The notes beneath the pieces were generated by a model. It did not search any database. It was not told where the DNA came from and saw only the letters and a list, made by a program, of their open reading frames with translations. The position numbers and the translations under genes were made by a program. From the NCBI GenBank assembly GCA_014359685.1, contig JACIYY010000086.1, positions 1 to 16,651 on the forward strand: 16,651 nucleotides of DNA, given 5' to 3'. The stretch is from Porphyrobacter sp. (GTDB taxonomy: Bacteria; Pseudomonadota; Alphaproteobacteria; Sphingomonadales; Sphingomonadaceae). This document shows, in pieces, positions 1-6,536 of this stretch; within the stretch, counting starts at the first letter, position 1; every line of letters starts with the position of its first letter.

Positions 1-125
1 ACGATCTTCAGGATGCCAAGGACAAGCGCCAGATCAACCCCGACGAGACGCTGGGCAAGGTGATCGGCAAGGACCAGATCTCCATGTTCAAGATGACGGC
101 GGCGGTCTCCAAGCACTTGAGCTGA
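1..125 (+). CDS. SWIB/MDM2 domain protein, C-terminal fragment
   Basis: This is the 3' end of a gene that begins outside the window; the reading frame enters at base 3 and stops with TGA at 123-125. The 40 visible residues include DLQDAKDKRQINPDETLGKV, then IGKDQISMFKMT and a final SKHLS. They match the second half of the SWIB/MDM2 fold (leucine-gln-asp, KRxIxxDexL, a MF-x-MT motif, then a basic SKHL end). SWIB domains are best known from eukaryotic SWI/SNF subunits. Bacterial versions occur in Chlamydia and in several alphaproteobacteria as small basic proteins, often with a Lys/Ala-rich histone-like N-terminus; their bacterial role is not established and DNA association is only presumed. 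The N-terminus is missing, so fusion partners cannot be judged. The domain assignment is from pattern recognition. Confidence 0.8.
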   Translation, partial: DLQDAKDKRQINPDETLGKVIGKDQISMFKMTAAVSKHLS

Positions 126-299
126 ATCCTGCGGCTGCGGTCGACCCGGCACAGGCGGAAAGCGAGCGGCGGCGAACGGCCAATTCGTCGCCCGGCCCGC
201 GAGATTGCCGGTGCCGACCTGGCCGGCCAGCGCATGAGGTCCTCCCCGGCCATGGAGGCGGCTGGTACGCGCGATGCTCGCCGCCCGTCACCAGCGGGC

Positions 300-329
300 T
301 TGCCAGCGCGCCAGCGGACGCGCGATAGT
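300..329 (+). promoter_or_regulatory. candidate sigma70-type promoter of the M19 dipeptidase gene
   Basis: TTGCCA at 300-305 is followed after 18 bases by GATAGT at 324-329, an acceptable -35/-10 pair for an alphaproteobacterial housekeeping sigma factor. Transcription would start near 336 and leave a leader of about 40 bases before the ATG at 379. Similar pairs occur by chance in GC-rich DNA, so this is only a candidate. Confidence 0.3.
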
Positions 330-378
330 GGCGCAGGGGCGGGCGTCGATGGCCCGCGCACAACAACAGGGATCGCCC

Positions 379-1650
379 ATGAGAATCGTCCTTCCCGTCC
401 TCGCCGCCGCGTTGTTCTGGGCCGCTCCGCTGGCCGCGCAGCAGGCCGCTACCCCCGAACAGGTGGCCGCGGCCGCGCTTGAGGCGGCGCCGGTGTGGGA
501 CGGGCACAACGATGTGCCGTGGCAGCTGCGCCACCGCTATGATAACATGATCGCCGGGTTCGATTTCCACGACACGCAGGCGCAGGGCGAAGGCACGCCG
601 CTCGAAACCGCGATGCATACCGACCTGCCGCGCCTCCGCGCTGGCCGGGTCGGGGCGCAGTTTTGGTCGGTCTTCGTCCCCGTGACGCTGGTGCCGGAGG
701 CGGAAGCGGTACAGGCGACGCTCGAACAGATCGACGTCACCCGGCGGCTGATCGCCGCCTATCCCGATGATCTGCAGCTGGCGCTGAACGCCGACGATGT
801 CGAGCAGGCCATGGCGGCGGGCAAGATCGCCTCGCTGATCGGGATGGAGGGCGGCCACTCGATCGGCTCCAGCCTGGCGGTCCTGCGGCAGCTGTATGCG
901 CTGGGCGCCCGCTATCTGACGCTGACCCACTCGGCCAACACGCCCTGGGCGGACAGCGCCACCGCCGCCCCCGAGCATGGCGGGCTGACCGGGTTCGGCA
1001 AGCAGGTGGTGCGGGAGATGCAGCGGATCGGGATGCTGGTCGACCTGAGCCATGTCAGCGAAGCGACAATGATGGACGCGCTGGACGTGGCGGCCGAGAA
1101 TGGTGGCGCACCGGTGATCTTCAGCCATTCGGGCGCGCGGGCGGTCAACGGCCATGCCCGCAACGTGCCCGACGCGGTGCTGACCCGGCTGAAGGACAAT
1201 GGCGGCATCGTCATGGTGGTGGCATTGCCCGCCTATGTCAGCGAGGCGAGCCGCCAGCATGCCGCCGCCCGCGCCGCCGAGCGCGCCCGGCTGGAGGCGC
1301 TGTGGGCCGGACAGCCCGATCAGGTCACCGCCGGCCTCGCCCAGTGGGACGCCGCCAATCCGGAGGTGCTGGCGACCGTGTCCGACATGGCCGATCATGT
1401 CGATCACATCCGGCGGGTTGCGGGGATCGACCATATCGGGCTCGGCGCCGATTACGACGGTATGCCGACCGGTCCGGTCGGCATGGAGGATGTCTCCGGC
1501 TATCCGGCACTGTTCGTGGAGCTGGCCCGGCGCGGCTACTCGCAGGCCGATCTGGAGAAGATCGCCAGCCGCAACATGATGCGCGTGCTGCGCGCCGCCG
1601 AAGCCTATGCCGCCGCCCATGCCGGCGATCCGCCGATCGAGGGCGAATAG
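379..1650 (+). CDS. secreted membrane-dipeptidase-type peptidase (family M19)
   Basis: The 423-residue protein belongs to the M19 renal/membrane dipeptidase family, zinc enzymes that hydrolyse dipeptides (some members also D-amino-acid-containing dipeptides). A signal peptide is visible at residues 1-20 (MRIVLPVL... hydrophobic core, ending PLAA before QQ), so the enzyme is exported, probably to the periplasm. The expected metal ligands are present: H43 and D45 in WDGHND, E157 in GMEGGHS, H225 in DLSHVSE, H250 in FSHSGARA and D358 in GLGADYDG. An in-frame upstream ATG at 274 would add 35 residues ahead of the signal sequence. I chose 379 because it puts the signal peptide at the N-terminus and an AGGGA stretch lies upstream. 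Length is normal for exported bacterial M19 enzymes. The gene is convergent with the DUF3008 gene, 44 bases away. Exact substrate is unknown. Confidence 0.93.
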   Translation: MRIVLPVLAAALFWAAPLAAQQAATPEQVAAAALEAAPVWDGHNDVPWQLRHRYDNMIAGFDFHDTQAQGEGTPLETAMHTDLPRLRAGRVGAQFWSVFVPVTLVPEAEAVQATLEQIDVTRRLIAAYPDDLQLALNADDVEQAMAAGKIASLIGMEGGHSIGSSLAVLRQLYALGARYLTLTHSANTPWADSATAAPEHGGLTGFGKQVVREMQRIGMLVDLSHVSEATMMDALDVAAENGGAPVIFSHSGARAVNGHARNVPDAVLTRLKDNGGIVMVVALPAYVSEASRQHAAARAAERARLEALWAGQPDQVTAGLAQWDAANPEVLATVSDMADHVDHIRRVAGIDHIGLGADYDGMPTGPVGMEDVSGYPALFVELARRGYSQADLEKIASRNMMRVLRAAEAYAAAHAGDPPIEGE

Positions 1651-1694
1651 GCGCGCGCAAATAGCGGAAAGACCGCAGTTCCGGCCCTGCGCGA

Positions 1695-1877
1695 TCAGCC
1701 TTTCTTGTCCGGCAGATCCTTGCGCTTCGTATGGGCGAGATCATCCAGCTCGTCCTCGTCCATCGATTTGAGCATCGACTTCGAGGCGCCCTTGAGCTCA
1801 CTCTTCTTCGTCTCGCCTCGCTTGGCGGACAGGGCCGCGCCGGCGGCCTTCTGCTGCGCTTTCGATTTGGCCGGCAT
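1695..1877 (-). CDS. DUF3008 family small basic protein
   Basis: The 60-residue, highly charged protein starts MPAKSKAQQKAAGAALSAKR and ends in KRKDLPDKKG. This is the typical layout of the DUF3008 family: a Lys/Ala-rich N-terminus, GETKKSELKGASKSM in the middle, a short acidic helix (DEDELDDLA) and a TKRKxLP tail. No membrane segment or signal is present and no catalytic function is known. It lies 41 bases downstream of the single-pass membrane protein gene on the same strand, with GGAG 8 bases before its ATG. It may be cotranscribed with that gene, although a hairpin sits between them. Proteins of this type are widespread in proteobacteria; a nucleic-acid-related or stress role is only a guess from charge and size. 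Confidence 0.85.
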   Translation of the reverse strand: MPAKSKAQQKAAGAALSAKRGETKKSELKGASKSMLKSMDEDELDDLAHTKRKDLPDKKG

Positions 1878-1895
1878 GTCTTTGGCTCCACGCTC

Positions 1896-1920
1896 GAGGC
1901 TCGCGCCGGGCGCGGGCCTC
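1896..1920 (-). terminator. strong GC hairpin between the membrane-protein gene and the DUF3008 gene
   Basis: Read on the minus strand, GAGGC pairs with GCCTC. After one mismatch the inner CGCGC pairs with GCGCG around a three-base loop, giving a 10-bp stem. It overlaps the stop codon (1919-1921) of the upstream gene and lies 18 bases before the DUF3008 start codon. There is no U-tract, so it is an attenuator or mRNA 3'-end stabiliser as plausibly as a terminator. Confidence 0.35.
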
Positions 1921-2248
1921 AGTTCTGGATTGTGCGTTCGGGGTCGAGGTCGCTCTGCTCGGCCATGTCGGCGGGCGTCTCGGGCGCGAACTCGTCGGCC
2001 TCCTCGCTGACGATGCCGTCGATGTCGGAGCGGTCGGCGTTGGCCTCCTGGGTGTCACGGATCACCTGGGATGCGTTCACCTCTTCCTCGATATCGCCCT
2101 GGCTCACCGCGCCGGTGATCCACACGATCGACAGCAGGATGATGGCGGCCAGCGTGCCGATCACCAGAACCCGGCGCACGATATGCGGCGTGGAACCGGC
2201 ACGGGCCTCGTCTGTCTCGGAATGGATTGTGCCGTGTTCGTCGCGCAT
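1919..2248 (-). CDS. single-pass membrane protein with acidic C-terminal tail, unknown function
   Basis: The 109-residue protein is not one I recognise. Residues 1-25 are hydrophilic with two arginines (HIVRR) just before a hydrophobic helix at about 26-48 (VLVIGTLAAIILLSIVWITG). Residues 51-109 are strongly acidic (GDIEEEV, SEEADEF, DMAEQSDLDPE). The arginines before the helix favour a cytoplasmic N-terminus and an acidic periplasmic tail. It lies 73 bases downstream of dapD on the same strand but has its own possible promoter in that gap, read as an ECF-type sigma site. It is followed by the DUF3008 gene. Coding potential is supported by the membrane segment and by the tidy packing between two other minus-strand genes. 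Confidence 0.72.
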   Translation of the reverse strand: MRDEHGTIHSETDEARAGSTPHIVRRVLVIGTLAAIILLSIVWITGAVSQGDIEEEVNASQVIRDTQEANADRSDIDGIVSEEADEFAPETPADMAEQSDLDPERTIQN

Positions 2249-2289
2249 CTGCCTGCTGCCTTCCCTCGACGCCCAATCGTCAGGATAGA

Positions 2290-2315
2290 TACGGTTCGAA
2301 CGGCGTTTGTGTTCC
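2290..2315 (-). promoter_or_regulatory. candidate EcfG-type (general stress) promoter
   Basis: On the minus strand GGAAC (2315-2311) is followed after 17 bases by CGTA (2293-2290), about 40 bases upstream of the start of the small membrane protein gene at 2248. The consensus for EcfG, the alphaproteobacterial general-stress sigma factor, is GGAAC, 16-17 bases, CGTT; this site deviates in the last base. It would drive the membrane protein and perhaps the DUF3008 gene independently of dapD. Short motifs like this arise by chance, so confidence is limited. Confidence 0.33.
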
Positions 2316-2321
2316 TGATCG

Positions 2322-3161
2322 CTAGTCGCGCAAAAGGTCGTTGATGGCGGTCTTGCTGCGGGTCTGCGCGTCGACCGTCTTGACGATCACCGCGCAATAG
2401 AGGCTGGGGCCAGCCGACCCGTCGGGCAGCGAGGCACCGGGCATCGCCCCGGGCACCACGACGGCGTAGGGGGGCACCTGCCCGCGATGGACCTCGCCGG
2501 TCGCGCGGTCGATGATCTTCGTCGAGGCGCCCAGATACACGCCCATGGAGAGCACCGCGCCTTCGCCCACCCGCACCCCTTCGGCGACTTCGGAACGCGC
2601 GCCGATGAAGGCGCCATCGCCGATGATGACGGGTTCCGCCTGCAGCGGTTCCAGCACGCCGCCGATCCCGACGCCGCCGGAGATGTGGACGTCGCGCCCG
2701 ATCTGGGCGCACGAGCCGATTGTCGCCCAGCTGTCGACCATCGTGCCTGCGCCGACATAGGCGCCGATATTGACGAAGCTGGGCATCAGCACCGCGTTGC
2801 GGCCGATGAAGCTGCCGCGCCGCACGATGGCGCCCGGCACCGCGCGGAAGCCCGCCTCGGCAAAGCGCGCCTCGTCCCACCCGGCGAACTTGCTGGGCAC
2901 CTTGTCGAAGGCCGGCGCGCCCGCCGCGCCCGCCGGCACCAGCGCATTGTCATTGAGGCGGAAGGACAGCAGCACCGCTTGCTTCAGCCATTGGTTGACC
3001 CGCCAGCCGCCGGTGCCGTCGGGCTCGGCCACCCGCGCCTCGCCGCGATCGAGCAGCGCCAGCGCCGCCTCCACGGGCGCGCGCACCGCGTCGCTGGCAG
3101 GCGTGATGTCGGCGCGGTTCTCCCAGGCGGTGGCGATGGCGCGTTCGAGATCGGCGGTCAT
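2322..3161 (-). CDS. dapD: 2,3,4,5-tetrahydropyridine-2,6-dicarboxylate N-succinyltransferase
   Basis: DapD transfers a succinyl group from succinyl-CoA to tetrahydrodipicolinate in the succinylase branch of lysine/meso-diaminopimelate synthesis in the cytoplasm. The 279-residue length is typical. An N-terminal helical domain (1-100) contains [19 protein letters not shown]. It is followed by a left-handed beta-helix of hexapeptide repeats (about 108-215) with the family signature [20 protein letters not shown] (133-152), including the conserved aspartate D143. [20 protein letters not shown] and the C-terminal PPYAVVVPG and [10 protein letters not shown] are also family hallmarks. AGGAG lies 6 bases before the ATG. 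It is 92 bases downstream of gmk on the same strand and could be cotranscribed with it. Confidence 0.97.
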   Translation of the reverse strand: MTADLERAIATAWENRADITPASDAVRAPVEAALALLDRGEARVAEPDGTGGWRVNQWLKQAVLLSFRLNDNALVPAGAAGAPAFDKVPSKFAGWDEARFAEAGFRAVPGAIVRRGSFIGRNAVLMPSFVNIGAYVGAGTMVDSWATIGSCAQIGRDVHISGGVGIGGVLEPLQAEPVIIGDGAFIGARSEVAEGVRVGEGAVLSMGVYLGASTKIIDRATGEVHRGQVPPYAVVVPGAMPGASLPDGSAGPSLYCAVIVKTVDAQTRSKTAINDLLRD

Positions 3162-3253
3162 GGACAGCTCCTGCTGGGGCGTGAGAACGGAGAGCGTGAG
3201 CGGCTAGTCGCTGCGCCCGGCGGGGGCAAGACGGCGAGGCGCCGGGGTGGTCC

Positions 3254-3916
3254 TCAGCGGGTCAGCTCGCGGGCCAGCGCCGCCAGCCCGGTCTGGCGCT
3301 CGCGCCGCAGCCGCTCGCCGTGCAGGATCGCGCGCACCTGTGCGAAACAGCGGTCGATATCGTCGTTGACGACGACATAGCTGTAGGCCTCCCAATGGCT
3401 GATCTCGTCCCGCGCGCGGGCCATGCGGCGGGCGATCACCGCATCGCTGTCCGTGCCGCGCGCCCGCAGCCGCGCTTCCAGAGCGGCGATGCTGGGGGGC
3501 AGCAGATAGACCGAGACCACGTCGCTGCCAGCGCGCGTCGACAGCTGTCGGGCGCCCTGCCAGTCGACATCGAACAGCACGTCGCGCCCGCTCTCCAGCT
3601 CCTCGACGATACGGGCGTGCGGGGTGCCGTAGAGATCGCCGAACACCTCCGCCCATTCCAGGAACGCGCCCTCGGCCACCATCGCCTCGAACCGGGGGCG
3701 GTCGGTGAAGAAATAGTCCACGCCCTCGACCTCTCCGGGACGCATCGGCCGGGTGGTGGCGGAGACGGAGATGGTCAGCGCCGCCTCCTCCGCCAGCAGC
3801 TTGCGGGCGATCGTCGTCTTGCCCGCGCCCGACGGCGAGGAGAGGATGAACATCAGCCCGCGCCGAGGCAGGATCGCCGAGGGGCGGAGGGGTACGGGCG
3901 GATCGGCGGCGGCCAT
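3254..3916 (-). CDS. gmk: guanylate kinase
   Basis: Guanylate kinase phosphorylates GMP (or dGMP) to GDP with ATP in the cytoplasm. The P-loop SSPSGAGKTT is at residues 26-35, with K33 and T34 as the phosphate-binding residues. Other family motifs follow: SVSATTRPMRPGEVEGVDYFF for GMP binding, EWAEVFGDLYGTP, LFDVDWQGARQL, and RMARARDEISHWEAYSYVVVNDD near the end. The 220-residue length includes about 21 residues before the MFILSSPSG core. An alternative start at the second Met (M22) would remove them. A short leader ending in RRG is common in alphaproteobacterial Gmk, so I kept the long start. The gene lies between an uncharacterised gene 66 bases upstream and dapD downstream. Confidence 0.96.
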   Translation of the reverse strand: MAAADPPVPLRPSAILPRRGLMFILSSPSGAGKTTIARKLLAEEAALTISVSATTRPMRPGEVEGVDYFFTDRPRFEAMVAEGAFLEWAEVFGDLYGTPHARIVEELESGRDVLFDVDWQGARQLSTRAGSDVVSVYLLPPSIAALEARLRARGTDSDAVIARRMARARDEISHWEAYSYVVVNDDIDRCFAQVRAILHGERLRRERQTGLAALARELTR

Positions 3917-3982
3917 GGGCGCTGTTGGCCAGCCGGGCCGGCAAAATCAAGCATCCCGCGCCGGGCGGAGCGGGCCGTGCCC

Positions 3983-4429
3983 TCAGATCGGCTCATCGCT
4001 GTCCTCGGGCGCGTCGGCCACCTGGTGGCGCAGAGTCTTCTCGCCCTCCTGACGGGAGCGGCGCCTGCGGCTGCGGTCGAGCACCGATTTGGCCAGCAAT
4101 CCGCCCGACACCAGCAGGAAGCCGGGGACCGACCGGGTGGCGAGCCGTGCCGCCGCCGCCGAGATCATCGTCTGCCCCATCGTGCGCCCCTGCACTACCT
4201 GGCGCGCCGTGTCGGGATCGTAGCGCAGGCTCAGCAGTCCCTTCGCCAGCGAGCGGCGCAGCAGCATCGAGGCGCTGCGCATCGCGATATCGGCGATCAG
4301 CAGGTTGGTGGCGGGATTGGGGCTGGGGCCGGGCACCTCGCTGGCACCGCCACGCACCGCGCGCGCCGCCTTGCGAACGCGGCGTGCGCCCTGATCGGTC
4401 AGCCTGGCCGGAAGCTTGTTGGCGCCCAT
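3983..4429 (-). CDS. uncharacterised sphingomonad-type protein
   Basis: The 148-residue protein has no function that I know. Residues 1-30 are basic (GARRVRKAARAVRGG). A PSPNPATNLLIADIAMRS stretch (36-52) looks like the start of a helical domain. Residues about 83-116 (TMGQTMISAAAARLATRSVPGFLLVSGGLLA) are hydrophobic and may form a membrane-associated helix. The C-terminus is a basic cluster (DRSRRRRSRQ) followed by an acidic end. It has the look of a conserved family I associate with sphingomonads, but I cannot name a domain. It sits 46 bases after sspB and 66 bases before gmk on the same strand, with compact spacing and strong third-position GC, which supports it being real. Confidence 0.72.
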   Translation of the reverse strand: MGANKLPARLTDQGARRVRKAARAVRGGASEVPGPSPNPATNLLIADIAMRSASMLLRRSLAKGLLSLRYDPDTARQVVQGRTMGQTMISAAAARLATRSVPGFLLVSGGLLAKSVLDRSRRRRSRQEGEKTLRHQVADAPEDSDEPI

Positions 4430-4475
4430 TCCTTTGCCCCCCTTCCGCCGCGCGGCCGAGCAGGACGGGCGGCGA

Positions 4476-5009
4476 TCACTTCTTGCGGTTGAAATCCACG
4501 GTCACGACGTTCGACCCGTCATCATGGGCAGCAACGTCCCCGGGCGCGCCACGTTCCGCGTCGGCGCCCCCGCCCGATGCGGCGGCCGGTGCGTCGTTCT
4601 CCGCCGCTTCGTGCACCGGGGCGTCGATTCCGGTGGCGGCGGCCTGGAACTGGAGCCCGAAATCGACCGCCGGATCGACAAAGGCGGTGATCGCCGCGAA
4701 CGGGATCTGCAGCTTGGCCGCGCGCTGATTGAAGCTGAGGCCGACGGTGAAGCGGTCCGGCCCGACCTGAAGATCCCAGAACTTGTTCTGCAGCACGATC
4801 GTCATCTCGTCCGGGAACCGCTCGCGCAGATGCTGCGGGATCTCCACCCCGCGCGCGCCGGTCTTGAAGGTGATGTAGAAGTGGTGCTCGCCCGGCAGGG
4901 CCCCGCCCGACCGCTCGACCGCGCCGAGCACGCGGCCGACCACGGCGCGCAGCGCCTCCTGCACGATCTCGTCATAGGGGATCAGGCTGTCGGGCGTGTG
5001 GTCGCTCAT
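4476..5009 (-). CDS. sspB: SspB-type ClpXP specificity adaptor
   Basis: SspB tethers ssrA-tagged and other substrates to the ClpXP protease. The 177-residue protein shows the alpha-proteobacterial SspB pattern. An N-terminal helix (IPYDEIVQEALRAVVGRVL, 10-28) is followed by a beta-rich substrate-binding domain (HHFYITFKTGARGVEIPQHL, MTIVLQNKFWDL, RFTVGLSFNQRAAKLQIPF, ITAFVDPAVDFGLQF). Then comes an Ala/Gly/Glu-rich disordered linker (123-165) and a C-terminal tail SNVVTVDFNRKK that looks like the ClpX-binding (XB) peptide. The gene is divergent from hisB, with 95 bases between them. It may be leaderless, because no Shine-Dalgarno is visible just before its ATG. Confidence 0.92.
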   Translation of the reverse strand: MSDHTPDSLIPYDEIVQEALRAVVGRVLGAVERSGGALPGEHHFYITFKTGARGVEIPQHLRERFPDEMTIVLQNKFWDLQVGPDRFTVGLSFNQRAAKLQIPFAAITAFVDPAVDFGLQFQAAATGIDAPVHEAAENDAPAAASGGGADAERGAPGDVAAHDDGSNVVTVDFNRKK

Positions 5010-5015
5010 GGCGTG

Positions 5016-5045
5016 CTAGGTGGCCGTGGCCGGTGGCATGGTCAA
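5016..5045 (-). promoter_or_regulatory. weak candidate promoter of sspB
   Basis: On the minus strand TTGACC (5045-5040) is separated by 18 bases from ACCTAG (5021-5016), which ends 6 bases before the sspB ATG at 5009. The -35 is good and the -10 is poor. If used, transcription would start at or inside the start codon. Confidence 0.25.
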
Positions 5046-5070
5046 GATGGTAAAGCGGGCGCAGGGGCGC

Positions 5071-5098
5071 TTGCGCGGGCTGGCCCCCGCTCTATAGC
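5071..5098 (+). promoter_or_regulatory. candidate promoter of the his operon, leaderless geometry
   Basis: TTGCGC at 5071-5076, a 16-base spacer and TATAGC at 5093-5098 form a plausible sigma70-type promoter. The -10 box ends 6 bases before the hisB ATG at 5105, so transcription would start at the A of the ATG or next to it. There is no Shine-Dalgarno in the intervening bases, consistent with a leaderless mRNA. Confidence 0.5.
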
Positions 5099-5104
5099 GC
5101 CCTC

Positions 5105-5698
5105 ATGCGCACCGGCCGGATCGCCCGCAAGACTGCGGAAACCGAGATTGTCGTCGACCTCGACCTCGATGGTACCGGCCGTTACGCGGTATCGACCGGG
5201 ATCGGCTTTCTCGACCATATGGTCGAACAATTCGCCCGCCATTCGCTGATCGACCTCGCGCTGACCGTGACCGGCGACCTCCATGTCGACCAGCATCATA
5301 CGACCGAGGACAGCGCCATCGCGCTGGGTCAGGCGATCGCGCAGGCGCTGGGCGACAAGGGCGGGATCGGCCGCTACGGCACCGCCTATTCGCCGATGGA
5401 CGAGACGCTGGTGCGCGTGGCGCTGGACATCTCCGGCCGACCCTATCTGGTGTGGAAAGCGCGCTTCACGCAGGAGAAGCTGGGGGAGTGGGATACCGAA
5501 CTGATCGAGCACTGGTTCCACTCGGTCGCGCAGGCGGCGGGCATCACCCTGCACGTCCAGCTGCTGTACGGCCAGAACAACCATCATGTGTGCGAGGCGG
5601 CGTTCAAGGGCTTCGCCCGTGCCATGCGCCAGGCGATCGAGCTGGACCCGCGCAAGGGCGGGGCGGTGCCGAGCACGAAGGGGCAGCTGGGTGGGTGA
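5105..5698 (+). CDS. hisB: imidazoleglycerol-phosphate dehydratase
   Basis: HisB dehydrates imidazoleglycerol phosphate to imidazole acetol phosphate, the sixth histidine-biosynthesis step. The 197-residue protein is the single-domain form, without the histidinol-phosphatase half found in enterobacteria. Family motifs are [16 protein letters not shown] (32-47), the manganese-binding [14 protein letters not shown] (62-75), the dehydratase signature with E164 in [18 protein letters not shown] (158-175), and the C-terminal PSTKGQLGG. The first Met is 6 bases after a -10-like box with no ribosome-binding site. It is the first gene of the his cluster, and hisH follows after 32 bases. Confidence 0.97.
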   Translation: MRTGRIARKTAETEIVVDLDLDGTGRYAVSTGIGFLDHMVEQFARHSLIDLALTVTGDLHVDQHHTTEDSAIALGQAIAQALGDKGGIGRYGTAYSPMDETLVRVALDISGRPYLVWKARFTQEKLGEWDTELIEHWFHSVAQAAGITLHVQLLYGQNNHHVCEAAFKGFARAMRQAIELDPRKGGAVPSTKGQLGG

Positions 5699-5730
5699 GG
5701 CCGTGCTCCCCCCGCTGAGGCGGCACGGAC

Positions 5731-6372
5731 ATGTCTGAGGCAATCGCGCTCATCGACATGGGATCGGGCAACCTGCACTCGGTCCACAACGCGCTGCTCG
5801 CCGCCGGGGCGGAGCGGGTCACGATCACCGCCGACCCCGACCTGGTGCGCGGTGCGCGCCGCATCGTGCTGCCCGGCGTGGGCGCCTTCGCCGCCTGTGC
5901 GCAGGCGTTGCGCGCCATCGACGGCATGGTGGAGGCGCTGGAGGAGCGGGTGTTTGATGGCGGAGTGCCTTTCCTGGGCGTATGCGTCGGGATGCAACTC
6001 CTCGCCACGCGCGGGCTGGAGCATGGCGAGACGCTCGGCCTCGGCTGGATCGCGGGCGAGGTGCGCCCGATCGAGCGCACCGACCCGGCGATCAAGGTGC
6101 CGCACATGGGCTGGAACGATGTCGAGCCGACCGCCCGCGGCACCGTCGATACGTCGGGCGCAGCGCTGATCGAGGCGGGGGAAGCCTATTTCCTCCACTC
6201 GTACCACTTCCAGCCGGAGGAGCCGCACACCATCGCGGCGATGACCGATCACGGCGGCGGCCTGGTCGCGGCGGTGGAGCGGGACAACATCGTCGGCGTG
6301 CAGTTCCATCCCGAAAAGAGCCAGACCTACGGGCTGGCGCTGCTGGCGCGGTTTCTCGACTGGAACCCCTGA
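5731..6372 (+). CDS. hisH: imidazole glycerol phosphate synthase, glutamine amidotransferase subunit
   Basis: HisH releases ammonia from glutamine and passes it to HisF to form imidazoleglycerol phosphate and AICAR. The 213-residue length is normal. The class I amidotransferase triad is complete: C85 in FLGVCVGMQLL and H193/E195 in VQFHPEKSQ. The N-terminal IDMGSGNLHSVHNAL, the oxyanion-region PGVGAF and the conserved HMGWND and SYHF motifs also fit. It follows hisB in the same direction. Its cyclase partner hisF is about 2.2 kb downstream because a glycosidase-like gene and hisA intervene. Confidence 0.97.
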   Translation: MSEAIALIDMGSGNLHSVHNALLAAGAERVTITADPDLVRGARRIVLPGVGAFAACAQALRAIDGMVEALEERVFDGGVPFLGVCVGMQLLATRGLEHGETLGLGWIAGEVRPIERTDPAIKVPHMGWNDVEPTARGTVDTSGAALIEAGEAYFLHSYHFQPEEPHTIAAMTDHGGGLVAAVERDNIVGVQFHPEKSQTYGLALLARFLDWNP

Positions 6373-6390
6373 GGGGCTCGGCAGCCCTCC

Positions 6391-6474
6391 GTCGTTATTG
6401 CGAGCGGAGCGAAGCACTCCAGCCCGGAGCCACGCCCGCTGGATTGCCGCGCGCCCTGCGGCGCTCGCAATGAC
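6391..6474. repeat. imperfect palindromic dispersed-type repeat
   Basis: The outer arms GTTATTGCGAGCG (6394-6406) and the reverse complement of CGCTCGCAATGAC (6462-6474) match at 12 of 13 positions. Inner arms GCACTCCAGC and the reverse complement of GCTGGATTGC match at 9 of 10. The unit of about 84 bases would form a long hairpin in DNA or RNA. It resembles the 'CGTCATTGCGAGCG...CTGGATTG' palindromic repeats seen scattered in many alphaproteobacterial genomes. It lies between hisH and the GH130-like gene. Only one copy is in this window, so its dispersed nature is from general knowledge. Confidence 0.75.
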
Positions 6475-6490
6475 CAAGAGCGGGCGGGCA

Positions 6491-6515
6491 GGAACCGGCT
6501 TGCCGGCCGGCCGTC
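6491..6515 (+). promoter_or_regulatory. weak candidate ECF-type promoter before the GH130-like gene
   Basis: GGAAC at 6491-6495 is followed after 16 bases by CGTC at 6512-6515, about 20 bases before the ATG at 6537. This resembles the EcfG consensus (GGAAC, 16-17 bases, CGTT) with one mismatch. It would give the inserted gene its own expression, separate from the his genes. Chance occurrence is quite possible. Confidence 0.22.
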
Positions 6516-6536
6516 TCGGGCGCGAGGGAGCGCTCA

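Noticed and set aside
126..378. Possible small gene in the gap between the SWIB gene and the dipeptidase
   Set aside because: Frames here give Arg/Pro/Ala-rich products without start signals; only a candidate promoter for the dipeptidase was kept.
88..1620. Long minus-strand open frame of 510 codons opposite the dipeptidase gene
   Set aside because: Its product is rich in His, Arg, Gly and Pro with no domain, and the opposite strand encodes a complete M19 enzyme with all metal ligands. This is the usual antisense shadow in GC-rich DNA.
1651..1694. Possible bidirectional terminator between the dipeptidase and DUF3008 genes (GCGG-AAAGA-CCGC)
   Set aside because: Only four base pairs and no T-run; too weak to list as a feature although the convergent position would suit a terminator.
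2487..3380. Plus-strand open frame of 297 codons opposite dapD
   Set aside because: Low-complexity His/Ala/Arg product, fully antisense to an unmistakable dapD.
3320..4492. Plus-strand open frame of 390 codons opposite gmk and the next gene
   Set aside because: It spans two real minus-strand genes and has no recognisable domain.
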